Shown: piece after piece, positions 9,318-18,532 of the stretch
Position numbering within the stretch: position 1 is the stretch's first letter
How the letters are laid out: every line of letters begins with the position of its first letter
Assembly: GCA_949106495.1 (NCBI GenBank)
Contig: CARYZD010000002.1
Coordinates: 1 to 64,000, forward strand
Reading direction: 5' to 3'
DNA: 64,000 nt
From: an uncultured Clostridia bacterium
GTDB taxonomy: Bacteria > Bacillota > Clostridia > TANB77 > CAG-465
The notes under the pieces: model-generated
The model's database searches: none
The model's input: only the letters and a program-made list of their open reading frames with translations
What the model was told of the DNA's origin: nothing
Made by a program: the position numbers and the translations under genes

Positions 9318-9341
9318 AAACAAAATATGCAGGAGGATAAA

Positions 9342-11750
9342 ATGGATAATAATAGTAATAAACCTTTAAATGTAAGACTTAGAGGAGATTCAAGGAAACC
9401 TTCAACAAGTAATATTAAAAAAGTGAGTAGAAAAAATGGTAATAATAACTCTAAAAATAAAGAACCTAATAATAAAAAGAATAAAAAATTAGGTTGGAAA
9501 ATTTTTAGAGCAGTGTTATTAATTGGACTTGCTTTATGTATTGTTGGTGCTGGTATTGTACTTGGAGTAATTTCTGGAATAATTGGAGATACAGAAAGTA
9601 TAAGTCTAGATGAGCTAGAACTTTTACCACAAACTTCATTTTTATATGACATGGAAGGTAATGAGTTAGCATCATTATATGATAGCGAAAATAGAATAAT
9701 GGTGTCATATGATGATATACCAAAACATGCTGTAAATGCAGTTGTTGCTATTGAAGATGAAAGATTTTTTAGTCATCATGGAATAGATATTAAAAGAACA
9801 GCTGGGGCTATTGTAACATATCTTGTAAACAAAGGAGATTCTTCATTTGGTGGAAGTACATTAACACAACAATTAGTTAAAAACTTAACATCAGATAAAG
9901 AAAAAGCTTGGCAAAGAAAAATTAGAGAGTGGTATAGAGCTATATCTCTTGAAGGAAAACTAGATAAGAGCCAAATATTTGAATCATATGTTAACACAAT
10001 ATATTATGGTGACGGATGTTATGGTATTGAAGTTGCCTCAAATCATTTCTTTGGTAAGTCAGTAAATGAATTAAATATTGCAGAATCAGCAGCAATTGCA
10101 GCAATGATTCAATCTCCAGAGGCTACAAATGCTTATAGAAGTGATGAAGCAAGAGAGAAACTTTTAAAAAGACAAGAAGTAGTATTAAATAAAATGAAAT
10201 CATTAGGAATGATTAGTGAGGAAGAATATAACGAAGCTAAAGATTATGAATTAGATTTTAAAGTCAAAAATGTAGATTATGGCGGAACTCAAACATATTT
10301 TGTAGATGCAGTGGTTGAAGCTGTAATTGCAGATTTAATGGATCAAAAAAATGTATCTAGGGGTATAGCAATGAAAATGATTTATACTGATGGATACAAG
10401 ATATATACAACTCAAGATAAAAAAGTTCAGGCAGCTATAGATAAGGCATATCAGGACACTAGTAGTAGTATTTTCTATGATGATATTCAAAGTGGTATGG
10501 TTGTAATGGATCAATCTAATGGTGAGGTTAGAGGACTTATAGGTGGAGCAGGAAAAAAAGATGGTGCTTTAACACTAAACAGAGCAACACAAGGACGTAA
10601 ACAACCAGGTTCTTGTATGAAACCATTTGGAGCTTATGGTCCAGCATTTGAACAAGGTGTATTATCTCCAGGAGCTGGTCTTGATGATACACAAATGTCA
10701 ATGGGATCATGGACACCAGTAAACTGGTATCATACATATAATGGTTTTGTAACAGCAAGAGAAGCAGTATATGACTCTAAAAATGTTCCAGCTGTTAGAG
10801 CAAACTTATTAACAAGTCAAAAAACAGGAGACCAAAATTTTGCATGGAATTTTGCATATAATTGTGGCTTAACATCACTTGTTGAACAAGATAAAACAGC
10901 TGCATCTTTAGCTCTTGGTGGTGTAACTAATGGATTTTCAGTGTTACAAGTTGCAAATGCATATGCAACTATAGCAAATGAAGGATATCATATAGATCCA
11001 AAATTATATACAAAAGTTGAAGATAGAAATGGAAATATAGTTTTAGATAATACAAAAGTTGAAGGTAAACAAGTAATGAAAGATTCAACAGCATTTATGC
11101 TACAAAGTTGTTTACAAAGTGTTGTTGATACACCAGGTGGAACAGCTTATGGTGCTGTAAGAATTGCTGGTGGAGCTATTCAATGTGCTGGTAAAACAGG
11201 TAATACAGATAATGACTATGATAGATGGTTCTGTGGATTTACACCATATTATACAATAGCATGTTGGACAGGATATGATAAAAACCGTGTTATTGGTAGA
11301 GGATATCCATACGATTCAACTAAATTATTTAATATTGTTATGAATGCAATTTGTGAGGGTAAACCAGCTGCAAATTTAATGTCTCAACCATCTTCTGTTA
11401 CTAAAGTAGATTTATGTAGAGATTCTGGAAAAGTTCCTACAGATGCATGTAGAGCAGATCCTAGAGGAAGCAGAGTGCTTTCAGACTATATAGCAGTAGA
11501 TTCAATTCCTACAGATACATGTACAGTACATGAATTTGTAAATATTTGTCCTGTAACAGGTAAAGTAGCATCTTCTGCATGTAAAAATGCTACAAGAAGA
11601 TCATGCTTGGTAAGAAACTATGGCCCATCAAGAGGAACATTTTCTGCTGACTGGGGTTATATGAAACCATCAGAGGCATGTGATGGAAGACATGGTGGTG
11701 GAACAGGAAATTCAGGAGTAATAATATACAGAAATGGAGTAGCACAATAA
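9342..11750 (+). CDS. Class A penicillin-binding protein (PBP1A-like)
   Basis: An 802-aa bifunctional peptidoglycan synthase. It has a basic cytoplasmic N-tail, a membrane helix at about residues 50-80, a GT51 glycosyltransferase domain (VAIEDERFFSHHGID near 135; GGSTLTQQLVKN), and a transpeptidase domain with SCMK (Ser about 424), SKN (about 479) and KTG (about 618). The C-terminal 120 residues are cysteine-rich with repeated C-x5-GK-type motifs, suggesting disulphides outside the cell. AGGAGG 5 nt before the ATG at 9342 makes this the start; an ATG at 9327 overlaps the ribosome site. Confidence 0.93.
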   Translation: MDNNSNKPLNVRLRGDSRKPSTSNIKKVSRKNGNNNSKNKEPNNKKNKKLGWKIFRAVLLIGLALCIVGAGIVLGVISGIIGDTESISLDELELLPQTSFLYDMEGNELASLYDSENRIMVSYDDIPKHAVNAVVAIEDERFFSHHGIDIKRTAGAIVTYLVNKGDSSFGGSTLTQQLVKNLTSDKEKAWQRKIREWYRAISLEGKLDKSQIFESYVNTIYYGDGCYGIEVASNHFFGKSVNELNIAESAAIAAMIQSPEATNAYRSDEAREKLLKRQEVVLNKMKSLGMISEEEYNEAKDYELDFKVKNVDYGGTQTYFVDAVVEAVIADLMDQKNVSRGIAMKMIYTDGYKIYTTQDKKVQAAIDKAYQDTSSSIFYDDIQSGMVVMDQSNGEVRGLIGGAGKKDGALTLNRATQGRKQPGSCMKPFGAYGPAFEQGVLSPGAGLDDTQMSMGSWTPVNWYHTYNGFVTAREAVYDSKNVPAVRANLLTSQKTGDQNFAWNFAYNCGLTSLVEQDKTAASLALGGVTNGFSVLQVANAYATIANEGYHIDPKLYTKVEDRNGNIVLDNTKVEGKQVMKDSTAFMLQSCLQSVVDTPGGTAYGAVRIAGGAIQCAGKTGNTDNDYDRWFCGFTPYYTIACWTGYDKNRVIGRGYPYDSTKLFNIVMNAICEGKPAANLMSQPSSVTKVDLCRDSGKVPTDACRADPRGSRVLSDYIAVDSIPTDTCTVHEFVNICPVTGKVASSACKNATRRSCLVRNYGPSRGTFSADWGYMKPSEACDGRHGGGTGNSGVIIYRNGVAQ

Positions 11751-11760
11751 AAGCAAATAG

Positions 11761-11803
11761 AGTAGCAGTATAAAATTATGTAATATATACTGCTACTTTT
11801 TAT
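11761..11803 (+). terminator. Terminator of the PBP gene
   Basis: AGTAGCAGTATA pairs with TATACTGCTACT, followed by TTTTTATTATT. Confidence 0.88.
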
Positions 11804-11850
11804 TATTAGATGAAGTTATGTGTTTTTTTAGTGAAAAAAATATATATGTG

Positions 11851-11879
11851 TTGAAAAAAGGTATATTATTTGATAGAAT
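11851..11879 (+). promoter_or_regulatory. SigA-type promoter for the NAGPA gene
   Basis: TTGAAA, 17-nt spacer, TAGAAT. Confidence 0.6.
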
Positions 11880-11928
11880 AAAATAGAATTATTTGAAATA
11901 ATTTCATTATGAAAAGAGAGGGAATAGA

Positions 11929-12906
11929 ATGAAAAAAGTCTTGAAGAAACTTGCTAAGATATTAGGAGTTTTAGTTTTTGAGATAGCTTATATTTTAGGG
12001 CTTGGAATTTATTTAATTTATTATACAGAATTTTTTGTTACTACTAGAGATATGATTGTAACAACATCTATGACAACAATGACACATCAATATTTTGCAA
12101 CATGGTTTTTATCTGATGAAAAAATTCAAGAAATACTTGCTGCAAATAGGGGAATAAATGAAAATGTTGAACAAGACTTAAAAGATGTAAATATTAAAGT
12201 ATCTGGAAATCAAAAAGATACTGAAGGTATTGAAAAAATTGATGTTAGTACAGATACATTTAACGCATATTTATTAATTATAGATGATCCATCACGTGTA
12301 GATTTAGCAATTGGTCCAAAAGTTCCAACTGTTGGTTCTACAACATCTCAAATAATAGAGGCATATGATGCTGTGGCAGGAATTAATGCTGGTGGACTTG
12401 CAGATGATGCAGCAGGTACAGGAGCAATGCCTGTAGGTCTTCTTATGACGAATGGTGAAACATTTCAAAATGGACTTAGTAATTATGAAGCTTTAAGTAT
12501 TTGTGGATTTACGCAAGATAATAAATTATATGTTAATGATTATATAACAAAATCTGAAGTTGAAGCTTTAAACTTAAGATGTGCTATTTCGTTTGGACCT
12601 GTAATGATTGTAAATGGTCAACCAAGAATTAGTAGTGGTAGTGGATGGGGAATTCAACCACGTACTTGTATTGGTCAAAGACAAGATGGAGCAGTATTAT
12701 TTTTAGTTATTGATGGAAGACAAACAGATAGTTTAGGAGCAACTTTAAAAAATGCTCAAGACATATTATTAAATTATGGTGCATACAATGCATTTAACTT
12801 AGATGGAGGAGCATCATCTACTATGGTATTTGATGGGGCACTTGTAAATAAACCAAGTGATATTGCAGGTGAACGTTATGTTCCTACAGCATTTATAGTT
12901 AAATAA
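11929..12906 (+). CDS. NAGPA-domain (phosphodiester glycosidase-like) membrane protein
   Basis: A 325-aa protein with an N-terminal membrane segment (about residues 12-34) and an extracellular domain carrying the NAGPA signatures: INAGG, GPVMIVNGQPR, PRTCIGQRQDG and FNLDGGASSTM. Bacterial members cleave phosphodiester-linked sugars or act on exopolysaccharide and wall polymers. It begins a run with a second anchored protein and a PAP2 phosphatase, all cell-envelope proteins. Confidence 0.85.
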   Translation: MKKVLKKLAKILGVLVFEIAYILGLGIYLIYYTEFFVTTRDMIVTTSMTTMTHQYFATWFLSDEKIQEILAANRGINENVEQDLKDVNIKVSGNQKDTEGIEKIDVSTDTFNAYLLIIDDPSRVDLAIGPKVPTVGSTTSQIIEAYDAVAGINAGGLADDAAGTGAMPVGLLMTNGETFQNGLSNYEALSICGFTQDNKLYVNDYITKSEVEALNLRCAISFGPVMIVNGQPRISSGSGWGIQPRTCIGQRQDGAVLFLVIDGRQTDSLGATLKNAQDILLNYGAYNAFNLDGGASSTMVFDGALVNKPSDIAGERYVPTAFIVK

Positions 12907-12933
12907 TTTAAACATATGAAAAGAGGTAAGAAA

Positions 12934-13989
12934 ATGAAAAAATTTGTAATTAGACTATTTGCTTGTATAGCAGTTGGAACTATAATTACTGTTGGTATTT
13001 TAAAATTTGTAGATGGATATTTATATAAAATAACTCAATCTAGTTATTTAGAAATAGATACATATAGAACAAGTGGAGAAGTAGAATTAAAAAGTGAAGA
13101 TATCATATCTCTTCCTGAGAATGCTTCTCAAGTACAATTTTCATATAATAATAAATATTATGCATATCTAGAAGATGGAAGTATACATATAAATACAACT
13201 GAAGATAAAAATGAATACTCAGTTATTACTGAGGATAATCCAATTTGTTATTATTATTTATTATATGATAAGAATTTAATAATGTATTTTATTGAAGATA
13301 CAACAGGTATATATACAACATTAACATTAAGAACATATGACATAGGAACAAAAAGAACAACAGATTATAACGATATAGATGTTAGAAATTTCTCTAGAAT
13401 AAAAGATATTACTATGTCACCACTCGTTAATATAATTTATATTAATATAGAGACAAAAACAACTTTAGCAACTAATAATATAGTATATAAAATTGATTTA
13501 TTTAACTCTATGTCTCAAGTAAGATCTGGTTCTATAATAAGTAAAATAAGAATGTTACAGCATGTAGATAGATTATATTATCAAGATACTAAAGGTGGTG
13601 TATATAATGCAGGTGCAACAGTAAATTACTTATTTGGTTATGCTGATGTAGAACTTATTGGTATAGACTCAGACCTTGCAAGCAGTGATGATAATGAAAA
13701 ATTATATTATTTAAATACAGAAACTAATGATGTTGTTTATGTAGTTAGTGGTTCAAAACTAGTTGATACTATATATTTAAGTGATAAAGATTTAGTAACA
13801 ACATATAATGAATATGGAAACGTATATTTAATTTATCCAACATACATTTTAGATATAACTGGAAAAAATCCATATAAAAGAATTGCAAAATTATCTAAAT
13901 ATGTAACATTTGAGGCGATTAAAGGAGATACAGTATATTTAAGAACTTCAAATAATAAAATTATAACAACAAAATTATTAGATAATTAA
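12934..13989 (+). CDS. Membrane-anchored extracytoplasmic protein, unknown function
   Basis: A 351-aa protein. AAGAGG sits 7 nt before the ATG at 12934, while an in-frame ATG at 12916 precedes the ribosome site. One N-terminal membrane helix (about residues 4-23) is followed by a beta-rich, tyrosine-rich domain with repeated strand motifs of the YLEDGS/YLNTET kind, suggestive of a beta-propeller. It lies 27 nt after the NAGPA gene and 14 nt before the PAP2 gene, so the three are probably one operon. Family not recognised. Confidence 0.7.
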   Translation: MKKFVIRLFACIAVGTIITVGILKFVDGYLYKITQSSYLEIDTYRTSGEVELKSEDIISLPENASQVQFSYNNKYYAYLEDGSIHINTTEDKNEYSVITEDNPICYYYLLYDKNLIMYFIEDTTGIYTTLTLRTYDIGTKRTTDYNDIDVRNFSRIKDITMSPLVNIIYINIETKTTLATNNIVYKIDLFNSMSQVRSGSIISKIRMLQHVDRLYYQDTKGGVYNAGATVNYLFGYADVELIGIDSDLASSDDNEKLYYLNTETNDVVYVVSGSKLVDTIYLSDKDLVTTYNEYGNVYLIYPTYILDITGKNPYKRIAKLSKYVTFEAIKGDTVYLRTSNNKIITTKLLDN

Positions 13990-14003
13990 AGGAGAGTATG
14001 TAA

Positions 14004-14678
14004 ATGAGTAATACAAAAAAGAATTTTATTATTAGTGGTTTATTATTAATAATAGCAATTATTTATACAATTTTAGTACAAAAAATAGATGTTAAACCTA
14101 TTGGACCAGAAAATTCTAGTGTTGGATTTGCAACTGTAAATGAAGCAGTTGCAAACCAAATAAAAGAAAATACCACTTTAGGATATAGTGAAATTTTGTA
14201 TGATATAACTAAATATTTAGGATATTTATCACTTGCAATGTGTGTTATATATGCATTTGTGGGATTAGCACAATTGATAAAAAGAAAAAGCCTATTTAAA
14301 GTAGATAAAGAAATATTTATGCTGGCTGCGTTTTATATAGTAGTAATAGCATTATATGTATTATTTGAATTATACATAGTTAACTATAGACCAGTTATAA
14401 TGGAAGAAGGATTAGAGGCTTCTTATCCATCATCTCATACAATGCTTGCAGTATGTGTATGTGGAAGTGCGATTATATTAAACAAAAAGCTATTTAAAGA
14501 TTTTAAACAAATCAAGATAGTAAATATATTATGTGGAGTTTTATTAGTAACTACAGTAGTAGGAAGACTTTTATCTGGTGTACATTGGTTTAGTGATATT
14601 ATAGGAAGTATTATAATTTCATCAGCCTTATTAATGAGTTTTTATTCATTAATAAATATGAAAAAAGAAGAAAAATAA
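14004..14678 (+). CDS. PAP2-family membrane phosphatase
   Basis: A 224-aa protein with about five to six membrane segments and the three PAP2 motifs: NYRPVI, SYPSSHTM (catalytic His) and GRLLSGVHWFSDIIGS (second His and Asp). The first motif is slightly weak, lacking the usual leading lysine. Members dephosphorylate undecaprenyl pyrophosphate or phosphatidic acid; the neighbouring envelope genes favour a lipid-carrier role (inference). An AAAGGAGAG ribosome site precedes the ATG. Confidence 0.85.
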   Translation: MSNTKKNFIISGLLLIIAIIYTILVQKIDVKPIGPENSSVGFATVNEAVANQIKENTTLGYSEILYDITKYLGYLSLAMCVIYAFVGLAQLIKRKSLFKVDKEIFMLAAFYIVVIALYVLFELYIVNYRPVIMEEGLEASYPSSHTMLAVCVCGSAIILNKKLFKDFKQIKIVNILCGVLLVTTVVGRLLSGVHWFSDIIGSIIISSALLMSFYSLINMKKEEK

Positions 14679-14686
14679 TAAGATGG

Positions 14687-14726
14687 TGGCTAAAGTTTGT
14701 AATAATCAAATTTTAGCCATTGTTTT
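14687..14726 (+). terminator. Terminator of the NAGPA-PAP2 operon
   Basis: TGGCTAAAgTTTG pairs with CAAAtTTTAGCCA, followed by TTGTTTT. It ends just before the lysozyme gene's ribosome site. Confidence 0.75.
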
Positions 14727-14746
14727 ACTTAGAAAGAAGGAAAAAT

Positions 14747-16360
14747 ATGATAAAAAAGTTTATGATTATAGTAATAGTAACAATTTCGTTATTATTGTTA
14801 AATAAAAATTTGTATGCTACAACTAATTTCAATATAAAAAGAAAATCTCTAAAAATATATGAAAAATATGATATTAATAAAGATTTAACAACGGATAGTA
14901 ATAATCTAAAATATAAATCATCTAATGAAGATATTGCAACAATATCTAATGATGGGGTTATATTTACCAAAAAGCAAGGAAAATTTGAGATAATTGTGAG
15001 TGATGAAAATTCAAGTGATACATGTGAATTTTCTTCTGGGTATTATGTTGGAATAGATGTTTCAAGATGGAATGGAATTGTTGACTGGAAAAAGGTTAAG
15101 GCTCAAGGAATAGATTTTGCTATGATAAAATCATCTACTGGTTGGTATGATGAAAATGATGAAGCAGCAGGAGAGGAATATGATTTCCAGTATGATAAAC
15201 AATTTTTAAATAATATAAAAGGAGCAAGTGAAAATAATATATCATTTGGAATATATCATTATTCTTTAGCTAAAACTATAGATGAAGCAAGACTTGAAGC
15301 AGAATATGTATTAAATGCAATAAATGAGTATGGAAAAGCGTATAAAAATAATATGACATTACCTATTGCATATGATATAGAAGATTCATCACTTCAAAAA
15401 TTAAGTAAAGCAAAGATTACTGAAAATATTATGGCTTTTTGCGTAAAAATATATGAAGCTGGATATACACCAATTATCTATTCTAATAATAATTTCTTTA
15501 AAAACTTTATAGATTTAGACAAGCTTAATGCTATGGCATATAATTATTGGTTTGCATCACCAAAAACTAATCCCAACTTTGCAGATAAAATTACAATTGC
15601 TAATACAAAAATTTCACCTATTATGTGGCAATATTCTTTTGATGGAAATGTTGAAGGAGCAAATACTGACCAAGGTAAAGTGGATATGAATGTACTTTAT
15701 ATGAAAGATAGAGTTAAAGTTTTAATTAAAAATGATGGACAAGTAGTAGATACAATAGGAGTAGATAAAGGTGAAAAAGTAGAAAGCTTACCTACATATG
15801 AAAAACAAGGATATGAATTTAAGGGATTTAAAGATGAAAATAATAATACAATAACTAAAGATTATAAATATAATAAAGATACAACTATTACTACTATATT
15901 TTCTAAAATTAAGATTACAGAAATAATATTAAATAAATCAAATATTGAGATAAGTAGTAAGAAAGATTACTATGTTCAAGTAGATAAGGTTATGCCTCAA
16001 ACAGCTATTTTAGAATGTGAAAAGATATTATATAAATCAGATAATACAAATGTTGTAACTGTAGATGATAATGGTAAAATAACTCCAATAGCAGATGGAA
16101 AATGTAATATAGTAGCTTATTTGGAATCAGATAAAAATGTACAAACAGTATGTACAGTAAATGTTCACTTTGGATATATTAAAGGAGATTTAGATAAAAA
16201 TGGTATAGTAAACGCAAATGACGCAGCTATAGCTTTAGATTTATATAAATATGGAAACGTTAAGGAAGAAGAGTTAAAAATTGGAGATATGGACAATAAT
16301 GGAATAATAAATGCAAATGATGCTGCACTTATACTAGATATATACAAATATGGTGAATAG
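14747..16360 (+). CDS. Secreted GH25 lysozyme with dockerin
   Basis: A 537-aa protein. Signal peptide at residues 1-25; a short Ig-like segment; a GH25 muramidase domain at about 99-320 (GIDVSRWNG, AYDIED with catalytic acids, WQYSFDG); an InlB-type B-repeat; a Big2-like domain; and a type I dockerin at about 481-537 with two Ca-binding loops (DLDKNGIVNAND and DMDNNGIINAND). It probably cleaves peptidoglycan while docked to a cohesin partner. The ATG at 14747 lies 6 nt after AAGAAGG; an earlier in-frame TTG is not supported. Confidence 0.9.
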   Translation: MIKKFMIIVIVTISLLLLNKNLYATTNFNIKRKSLKIYEKYDINKDLTTDSNNLKYKSSNEDIATISNDGVIFTKKQGKFEIIVSDENSSDTCEFSSGYYVGIDVSRWNGIVDWKKVKAQGIDFAMIKSSTGWYDENDEAAGEEYDFQYDKQFLNNIKGASENNISFGIYHYSLAKTIDEARLEAEYVLNAINEYGKAYKNNMTLPIAYDIEDSSLQKLSKAKITENIMAFCVKIYEAGYTPIIYSNNNFFKNFIDLDKLNAMAYNYWFASPKTNPNFADKITIANTKISPIMWQYSFDGNVEGANTDQGKVDMNVLYMKDRVKVLIKNDGQVVDTIGVDKGEKVESLPTYEKQGYEFKGFKDENNNTITKDYKYNKDTTITTIFSKIKITEIILNKSNIEISSKKDYYVQVDKVMPQTAILECEKILYKSDNTNVVTVDDNGKITPIADGKCNIVAYLESDKNVQTVCTVNVHFGYIKGDLDKNGIVNANDAAIALDLYKYGNVKEEELKIGDMDNNGIINANDAALILDIYKYGE

Positions 16361-16365
16361 AACTT

Positions 16366-16402
16366 ATATAGGAAATGAAAAAAACATTTCCTATATTTTT
16401 TT
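16366..16402 (+). terminator. Terminator of the GH25 gene
   Basis: TATAGGAAATG pairs with CATTTCCTATA around A7, then T7. Confidence 0.88.
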
Positions 16403-16634
16403 ACAAATTTATTTTAAAGATTTATCTAGTAAAAACTAATTTTGTAGAATGGATTTACAAACATAAAAATAAAGATATAATAAAGAGATAAATTAATTTA
16501 TAAATTTTCTATTCTGAATTTTTTATTCATATAATTTTTATCGGTAAAATTTATTTGTACACTAAAAATGTACATTTTCCTTAAAGAATATTGATTTTTA
16601 TCAGAATATTTGTTATCATAGAGGTGAATTAAAT
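16403..16634. other. AT-rich intergenic region
   Basis: No ORF. TGTACA/TGTACA-type half-sites at about 16555-16576 and TGATTTTTATCA at about 16592 are weak dyads. A GAGGTGAATTAAA ribosome site at the right edge belongs to the decayed Rpn gene. Confidence 0.4.
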
Positions 16635-17167
16635 TTGAATGAATCAAAATTAGAAAAGTTATCTATAAAGAATGATTTTGTATTTAAAAAACTATTTTCT
16701 AAAAAGGAAACGAAGCATATCTAATATAGTTTTTAAGTGATTTATTATTATTAGATATAAATGTATAGAAATAAAACATGATGAAGATGAAAAGATAGGA
16801 ATACTAGATATAAAAGCTACATTAAATAATAATACGTATATAGATATAGAAATGCAAATGGGAGACGAGAAAAATGTAGTAAAAAGGTCGACATATTATG
16901 CAGCAAAAATGATGTCAGATCAACTACAAAAAGGTGAAAAATATAAAGAAATAAAGCCAGTAATAGTAATATTTATAATGTGGTATACTATAATATGTAG
17001 TGGAGATGGCATCAGCAAAATCCGATGAATATGATGAAGGACTTGCAAAAGAAGAAGAAAATAAGGCTATAGAGATTGCTAAAAATATGTTAAAGAAAAA
17101 AATAGACATAGATATTATATGTGAAGTTACAAGATTAAATAAAGAAACAGTTGAAAGACTAAAATAG
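16635..17167 (+). pseudogene. Decayed Rpn-family (PD-(D/E)XK) transposase/nuclease
   Basis: The remnant begins with a TTG and good ribosome site (MNESKLEKLSIKNDFVFKKLF), then hits stops within 35 codons. Shifted frames continue with ILDIKATLNNNTYIDIEMQM, KRSTYYAAKMMSDQLQKG, and finally a C-terminal helix ending TRLNKETVERLK. These segments match Rpn-type recombination-promoting nuclease/putative transposase proteins, with the middle deleted. Multiple stops and frame changes show real decay, unlike the CGG-associated shifts elsewhere in the window. Confidence 0.8.
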
Positions 17168-17181
17168 TATAAATAATGATA

Positions 17182-17216
17182 TGAGATAATAAATTAATAT
17201 TATCTCAAATTTTTTA
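17182..17216 (+). terminator. Terminator after the Rpn pseudogene
   Basis: GAGATAATA pairs with TATTATCTC, followed by AAATTTTTT. Confidence 0.8.
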
Positions 17217-17276
17217 TATATATTTCTTTATTATTTTTAAATTTTAATATATAATCTCAATATAGGAGAAAAAATT

Positions 17277-18212
17277 ATGATAATATATGATGATGTAAAG
17301 AAAAATATCAAAATTGCTATTTATTCTAAACATGACAATATATTAGATAAAATAACAGATGAACTACAAAAAGAAGAATTAAAAGTAGATAAATATAATG
17401 ATATAGAAAAGCTTTTTAATGATATTTCAAAAAAGAAGTTTAAAATAGTAATTTTACCTCAAACAACAGAAGAGGAGTTATTGAAATTAAATAATTTAAA
17501 TATAAAAGTAATTTTATATAATAAAAAACTTAATATTGAAACACTAAAAATTGAAATTTATTATAATTTAAAATTAATTGAAAAAGAAGAGAGTATAGAT
17601 TTTGAAAAGTATAAGCTTGAAATAGTTGGAAACTTAGTAGAAAGTATTTCTCATAAGGTACAATCAAATTTATTAGTTTTAGGTGCAAGTCAAGATATAA
17701 TAAAAATGATTAATAGTGATTTAGAAGAAAATGATGAAAGAAAAGATGTATTAGAGAGTTTATATCAAAAAAATTCGTATGCATTAGAAAAAGCTAATAT
17801 GTTACTTCAACTTGTCTCAAATGCAACAACACTTTCTCATGAATCAGTAATGCACTGTAATGATATAAAAGATATCATTAATGTAATATTAGATGAGTAT
17901 TTAAAAGAAAATAGTGTAACATTGTGTATTGAAGAAAAAATTAAAGTGGGTTCCTATATTTGTGGACCTTTAAATGATGTTATATTTGTAATATGTAGAA
18001 TAATTAAGCTATTGATTGAAGAAAATAAAAAAAATATACATTTGTTAATATATGAAGATGAATTAAATTGGTACTTTAATATAGATGCACATGAGAAAAT
18101 ACTTGATTCCGAATCGATTGAACAGATTAGAAAATTTATTGTATATATAAAAAATGTAAGACCTAAAATAAATGAGAAAAAAATTAGTTTGATAATTAAA
18201 AAAATAAAATAA
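17277..18212 (+). CDS. Degenerate sensor-kinase/phosphotransfer-like protein
   Basis: A 311-aa cytoplasmic protein. Residues 8-100 resemble a receiver-domain fold without the acidic pocket. Residues 115-185 look like a DHp helical hairpin, with an H-box-like segment LVESISHKVQSNLLVLG (His about 129). The C-terminal third keeps the outline of an HATPase domain, but the N-box asparagine is not visible (GPLNDVIFVICRIIKLL) and no glycine-rich loops remain. It may therefore act as a Spo0B-like phosphotransferase or scaffold rather than a kinase. Function inferred; fold assignment uncertain. Confidence 0.6.
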   Translation: MIIYDDVKKNIKIAIYSKHDNILDKITDELQKEELKVDKYNDIEKLFNDISKKKFKIVILPQTTEEELLKLNNLNIKVILYNKKLNIETLKIEIYYNLKLIEKEESIDFEKYKLEIVGNLVESISHKVQSNLLVLGASQDIIKMINSDLEENDERKDVLESLYQKNSYALEKANMLLQLVSNATTLSHESVMHCNDIKDIINVILDEYLKENSVTLCIEEKIKVGSYICGPLNDVIFVICRIIKLLIEENKKNIHLLIYEDELNWYFNIDAHEKILDSESIEQIRKFIVYIKNVRPKINEKKISLIIKKIK

Positions 18213-18255
18213 TAAAAAAGACTAAAAGTATAATTTTATACTTTTAGTCTTTTTA
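18213..18255 (+). terminator. Terminator after the kinase-like gene
   Basis: A near-perfect stem, AAAAGACTAAAAGTATA with TATACTTTTAGTCTTTT. Confidence 0.9.
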
Positions 18256-18355
18256 TATAACATATTTATGTAATTATAGTATAATAGATAAAATAGTATG
18301 TAAAAGGTATATTTCGGTTTGAATTTACATAATTTTAAATAATGTTGTAAAATTA

Positions 18356-18384
18356 TTGCATTATAAAAAGCCTTGTGCTATAAT
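18356..18384 (+). promoter_or_regulatory. SigA promoter with long leader
   Basis: TTGCAT, 17-nt spacer, TATAAT. The start codon served lies about 148 nt downstream of the -10 hexamer, leaving a long untranslated leader. Confidence 0.8.
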
Positions 18385-18390
18385 AGACGT

Positions 18391-18532
18391 GTATCGAAAT
18401 TGAATGAGATAAAAGCGTAATTGCTTTTATAGTTCTTTCTAGTAATTATCTAAGAAAAAGTTTACGTAAATTAAAAATGAGAATACTCAAATTCTATTTC
18501 GTTCAAAAAAATATTATGAAAGGAGAATTGCT
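18391..18532 (+). promoter_or_regulatory. Structured 5' leader, possible cis-regulatory RNA
   Basis: The leader contains a hairpin ATAAAAGC-GTAATT-GCTTTTAT (about 18410-18431), a TTTACGTAAA palindrome (about 18462) and an imperfect long-range pairing of CGAAATTGAATGAG (about 18394) with CTCAAATTCTATTTCG (about 18488). No known riboswitch motif was recognised and no terminator separates it from the gene. Confidence 0.4.
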
